DNA from: Rhodospirillaceae bacterium | GTDB lineage: Bacteria > Pseudomonadota > Alphaproteobacteria > Puniceispirillales > Puniceispirillaceae | Length of the DNA stretch: 6,227 nucleotides | Assembly (NCBI GenBank): GCA_002721775.1 | Contig: PBLM01000004.1 | Span: forward strand, 11,499 to 17,725 | Direction of reading: 5' to 3' | In this document: in pieces, positions 4,580 to 6,227 of the stretch | Position numbering within the stretch: position 1 is the first letter of the stretch | Layout of the letters: every line of letters starts with the position of its first letter | The notes under the pieces: model-generated | The model's input: the letters and a program-made list of their open reading frames with translations, nothing else | Database searches by the model: none | What the model was told of the DNA's origin: nothing | Made by a program: the position numbers and the translations under genes

Positions 4580-6227
4580 TTTGAATGAGCACCTCTCTCT
4601 TGCCAACATGGTTCGCCGAGCTAATGATACCTGCTGATTCCATTTCTTCTACGAGAGTCGCAGCCCGGTTATAACCAATTTTCAGATGGCGCTGTACAAA
4701 ACTAGTTGACGCTTTCTGTTCTCTTACTACAAGGGCAACCGCCTCATCATACAGACTGTTACCAGTTGCAGGCTGCAGGCTAGATGCCCCTGCCAGAGAC
4801 TGGTCAACAAGGCTAGACTCATCTTCTTTGGTTACGCTTTCATTATAATCAGGTTCGCCCTGCTGGCGCAGGAAGTTGGCTACGTCTTCAACCTCGCGGT
4901 CATCAACAAAAGGCCCATGCACACGTACAACACGCCCCCCCCCTTCCATAAACAGCATATCCCCCCTCCCTAGAAGCTGTTCAGCCCCCTGTTCCCCCAA
5001 AATCGTCCTACTGTCGATGCGTGAGGTTACCTGAAAGGAAATACGAGTTGGAAAATTCGCTTTGATCGTGCCCGTGATCACATCAACAGACGGCCGCTGC
5101 GTAGCCATAATGACATGAATACCTGCGGCTCTGGCCATCTGTGCCAGACGTTGCACCGCAGCTTCAATTTCTTTACCTGCAACCATCATCAGATCGGCTA
5201 CTTCATCAATCACCACAACAATGAAGGGCAATGGGTCCATGTCAAAGACATCTTCCTCAAAAACAGGGCGACCAGTTTCCAAATCAAAACCTGTCTGCAC
5301 ACGCCGGGTCATAACTTCCCCTTTGCTTCGGGCTTCTGCCAGACGTTCATTATAGCCATCAATATTTCGCACACCCATTTTGGCCATGTTACGATAGCGA
5401 CTCTCCATTTCCCGCACAGCCCACTTTAGTGCCATAATCGCCTTAGACGGATCAGTCACTACTGGCGTCAGCAAATGCGGAATCCCATCGTAGACGGATA
5501 ATTCCAGCATTTTGGGATCAATCATAATCAAACGGCATTCATCCGGTGTGTAGCGATAAAGAAGCGATAAGATCATGCCGTTAATACCGACAGATTTTCC
5601 CGAACCCGTTGTACCTGCCACCAGAAGATGCGGCATCCGGGCCAAATCGGCTATGACCGGGCTGCCAGCGATATCCTTACCAAGAGCTAGCGGCAAATTT
5701 CCCTGTTCAGCCAGCCAGTCCGGATCATCAAAAATGTGACGCAACAATACGGTTTCACGATCCTTATTTGGTAGTTCAATACCAATCACATTCTGCCCCG
5801 GAACCACAGCCACCCGAACCGCCAAGGCAGACATTGAACGGGCAATATCATCAGCCAAAGCGATAACCCGTTGTGATTTAGTGCCTGGAGCAGGATTCAA
5901 GCCATATCGAGTTACAACAGGCCCATCACGAACATCATCAACTTCACCCTGAATCCGAAAATCACTTAGCACCTGTTTCAACTGTTCAGCATTTTGATCC
6001 AATTCGTCCTGAGCAGCGCCTGCTTTTGTTTTTGAAGGGGTCTTTAGCAATTTCAAGGGTGGCAGTTTGAATGTGTCATTGCTTTCAAAATCAAAGCTAG
6101 ACTGCACTTTTTGCGCTACCCCAGCAGCAGTGGTAGCCATATCTGTCACTGCTGCGGACTGGCCGTTCTGCATCAAAACAGGCTCCTGTCTTGTTTTTTT
6201 ATCTGACTTTGATGTTGTTTTTTTTCG
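4566..6227 (-). CDS. ftsK: DNA translocase FtsK, motor and gamma domains (5' end off window)
   Basis: FtsK is the septum-anchored, hexameric ATP-driven DNA pump that clears chromosome ends and activates XerCD recombination at dif. Visible are 553 residues: a charged linker (about 1-60), the alpha domain (about 75-165, with [13 protein letters not shown]), the RecA-like beta domain with Walker [10 protein letters not shown] (about 204-212) and Walker B FIVVVIDE (about 335-342), then [12 protein letters not shown] and LLGRGDMLF, and the winged-helix gamma domain (about 491-548, [15 protein letters not shown]...VGKREVLI) that reads KOPS sites. No start is visible: the frame stays open through 6227 with a Lys/Ser/Thr-rich linker, and the TTG at 6176-6174 is an internal leucine. 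The N-terminal membrane segments are therefore outside the window. It precedes lolA, overlapping by 14 bases. Note a run of nine G in the coding strand (4943-4935). Confidence 0.97.
   Translation of the reverse strand, partial: RKKTTSKSDKKTRQEPVLMQNGQSAAVTDMATTAAGVAQKVQSSFDFESNDTFKLPPLKLLKTPSKTKAGAAQDELDQNAEQLKQVLSDFRIQGEVDDVRDGPVVTRYGLNPAPGTKSQRVIALADDIARSMSALAVRVAVVPGQNVIGIELPNKDRETVLLRHIFDDPDWLAEQGNLPLALGKDIAGSPVIADLARMPHLLVAGTTGSGKSVGINGMILSLLYRYTPDECRLIMIDPKMLELSVYDGIPHLLTPVVTDPSKAIMALKWAVREMESRYRNMAKMGVRNIDGYNERLAEARSKGEVMTRRVQTGFDLETGRPVFEEDVFDMDPLPFIVVVIDEVADLMMVAGKEIEAAVQRLAQMARAAGIHVIMATQRPSVDVITGTIKANFPTRISFQVTSRIDSRTILGEQGAEQLLGRGDMLFMEGGGRVVRVHGPFVDDREVEDVANFLRQQGEPDYNESVTKEDESSLVDQSLAGASSLQPATGNSLYDEAVALVVREQKASTSFVQRHLKIGYNRAATLVEEMESAGIISSANHVGKREVLIQNEDI
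4935..4970 (-). repeat. G-rich stretch inside ftsK with a nine-G run
   Basis: On the coding strand, GGGAGGGGGG (4970-4961) is followed 17 bases later by nine G in a row (4943-4935). They encode the Arg-Gly of LLGRGD and the three glycines of MEGGGR, all as GGG codons except the Arg AGG. The frame is intact across both. The stretch could form a G-quadruplex or be prone to slippage and sequencing error. Confidence 0.7.

Noticed and set aside
4955..4975. KOPS-type site (GGGNAGGG) in the G-rich part of ftsK
   Set aside because: GGGAGGGGGG does not fit: the fifth base must be A, and here it is G.
5115..5429. Plus-strand 104-codon open frame inside ftsK
   Set aside because: It is antisense to the conserved Walker B region of ftsK, and its composition follows from the coding strand.
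6174..6176. TTG as the start of ftsK, giving a 536-aa protein
   Set aside because: The frame is open for 17 more codons to the window edge, and FtsK needs an N-terminal membrane region; the TTG is an internal leucine in the linker.

Overview
This window reads as the chromosome of a Gram-negative bacterium, most likely an alphaproteobacterium. The minus strand carries, in transcriptional order, the end of ftsK (DNA translocase), lolA (periplasmic lipoprotein chaperone), xthA (exonuclease III) and the first codons of dapF (diaminopimelate epimerase). From general knowledge, ftsK-lolA-xth is a common alphaproteobacterial order; no closer taxonomic call is possible from the sequence alone. LolA also implies an outer membrane.

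Layout from left to right: dapF (1-77, minus, cut by the window edge); a short gap with a hairpin; xthA (186-968, minus, GTG start); an unannotated 39-codon ORF (990-1109, minus) whose end lies in a three-unit 11-bp tandem repeat that also carries the xthA ribosome binding site; an FkbM-family methyltransferase (1201-2022, minus); a 294-bp divergent control region; a second, different FkbM-type methyltransferase (2317-3066, plus); a 208-bp gap with a 12-bp inverted repeat; a 61-codon single-pass membrane protein (3275-3460, minus); a hotdog-fold acyl-CoA thioesterase (3501-3935, plus); lolA (3956-4579, minus); and ftsK (4566-6227, minus, N-terminal part off the window).

The outer genes do housekeeping work: chromosome segregation, lipoprotein sorting, DNA repair and lysine/peptidoglycan precursor synthesis. 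Between lolA and xthA lies a block of about 3 kb. Its central part, roughly 1110-3500, is much more AT-rich than the flanks (15 of 60 bases are G or C at 2701-2760, against 33 of 60 at 5101-5160 and 31 of 60 at 361-420). It holds two methyltransferases of a type usually tied to surface glycans or other secondary products. The simplest reading is a small accessory insertion into a conserved housekeeping cluster. The thioesterase is GC-rich like the core genes (35 of 60 at 3721-3780), so it may be older than the AT-rich part.

I see no tRNA, rRNA, CRISPR array, transposase or integrase. I found no clearly new system. The best leads are the insertion itself, the small ORFs beside it, and the repeats at its joints.
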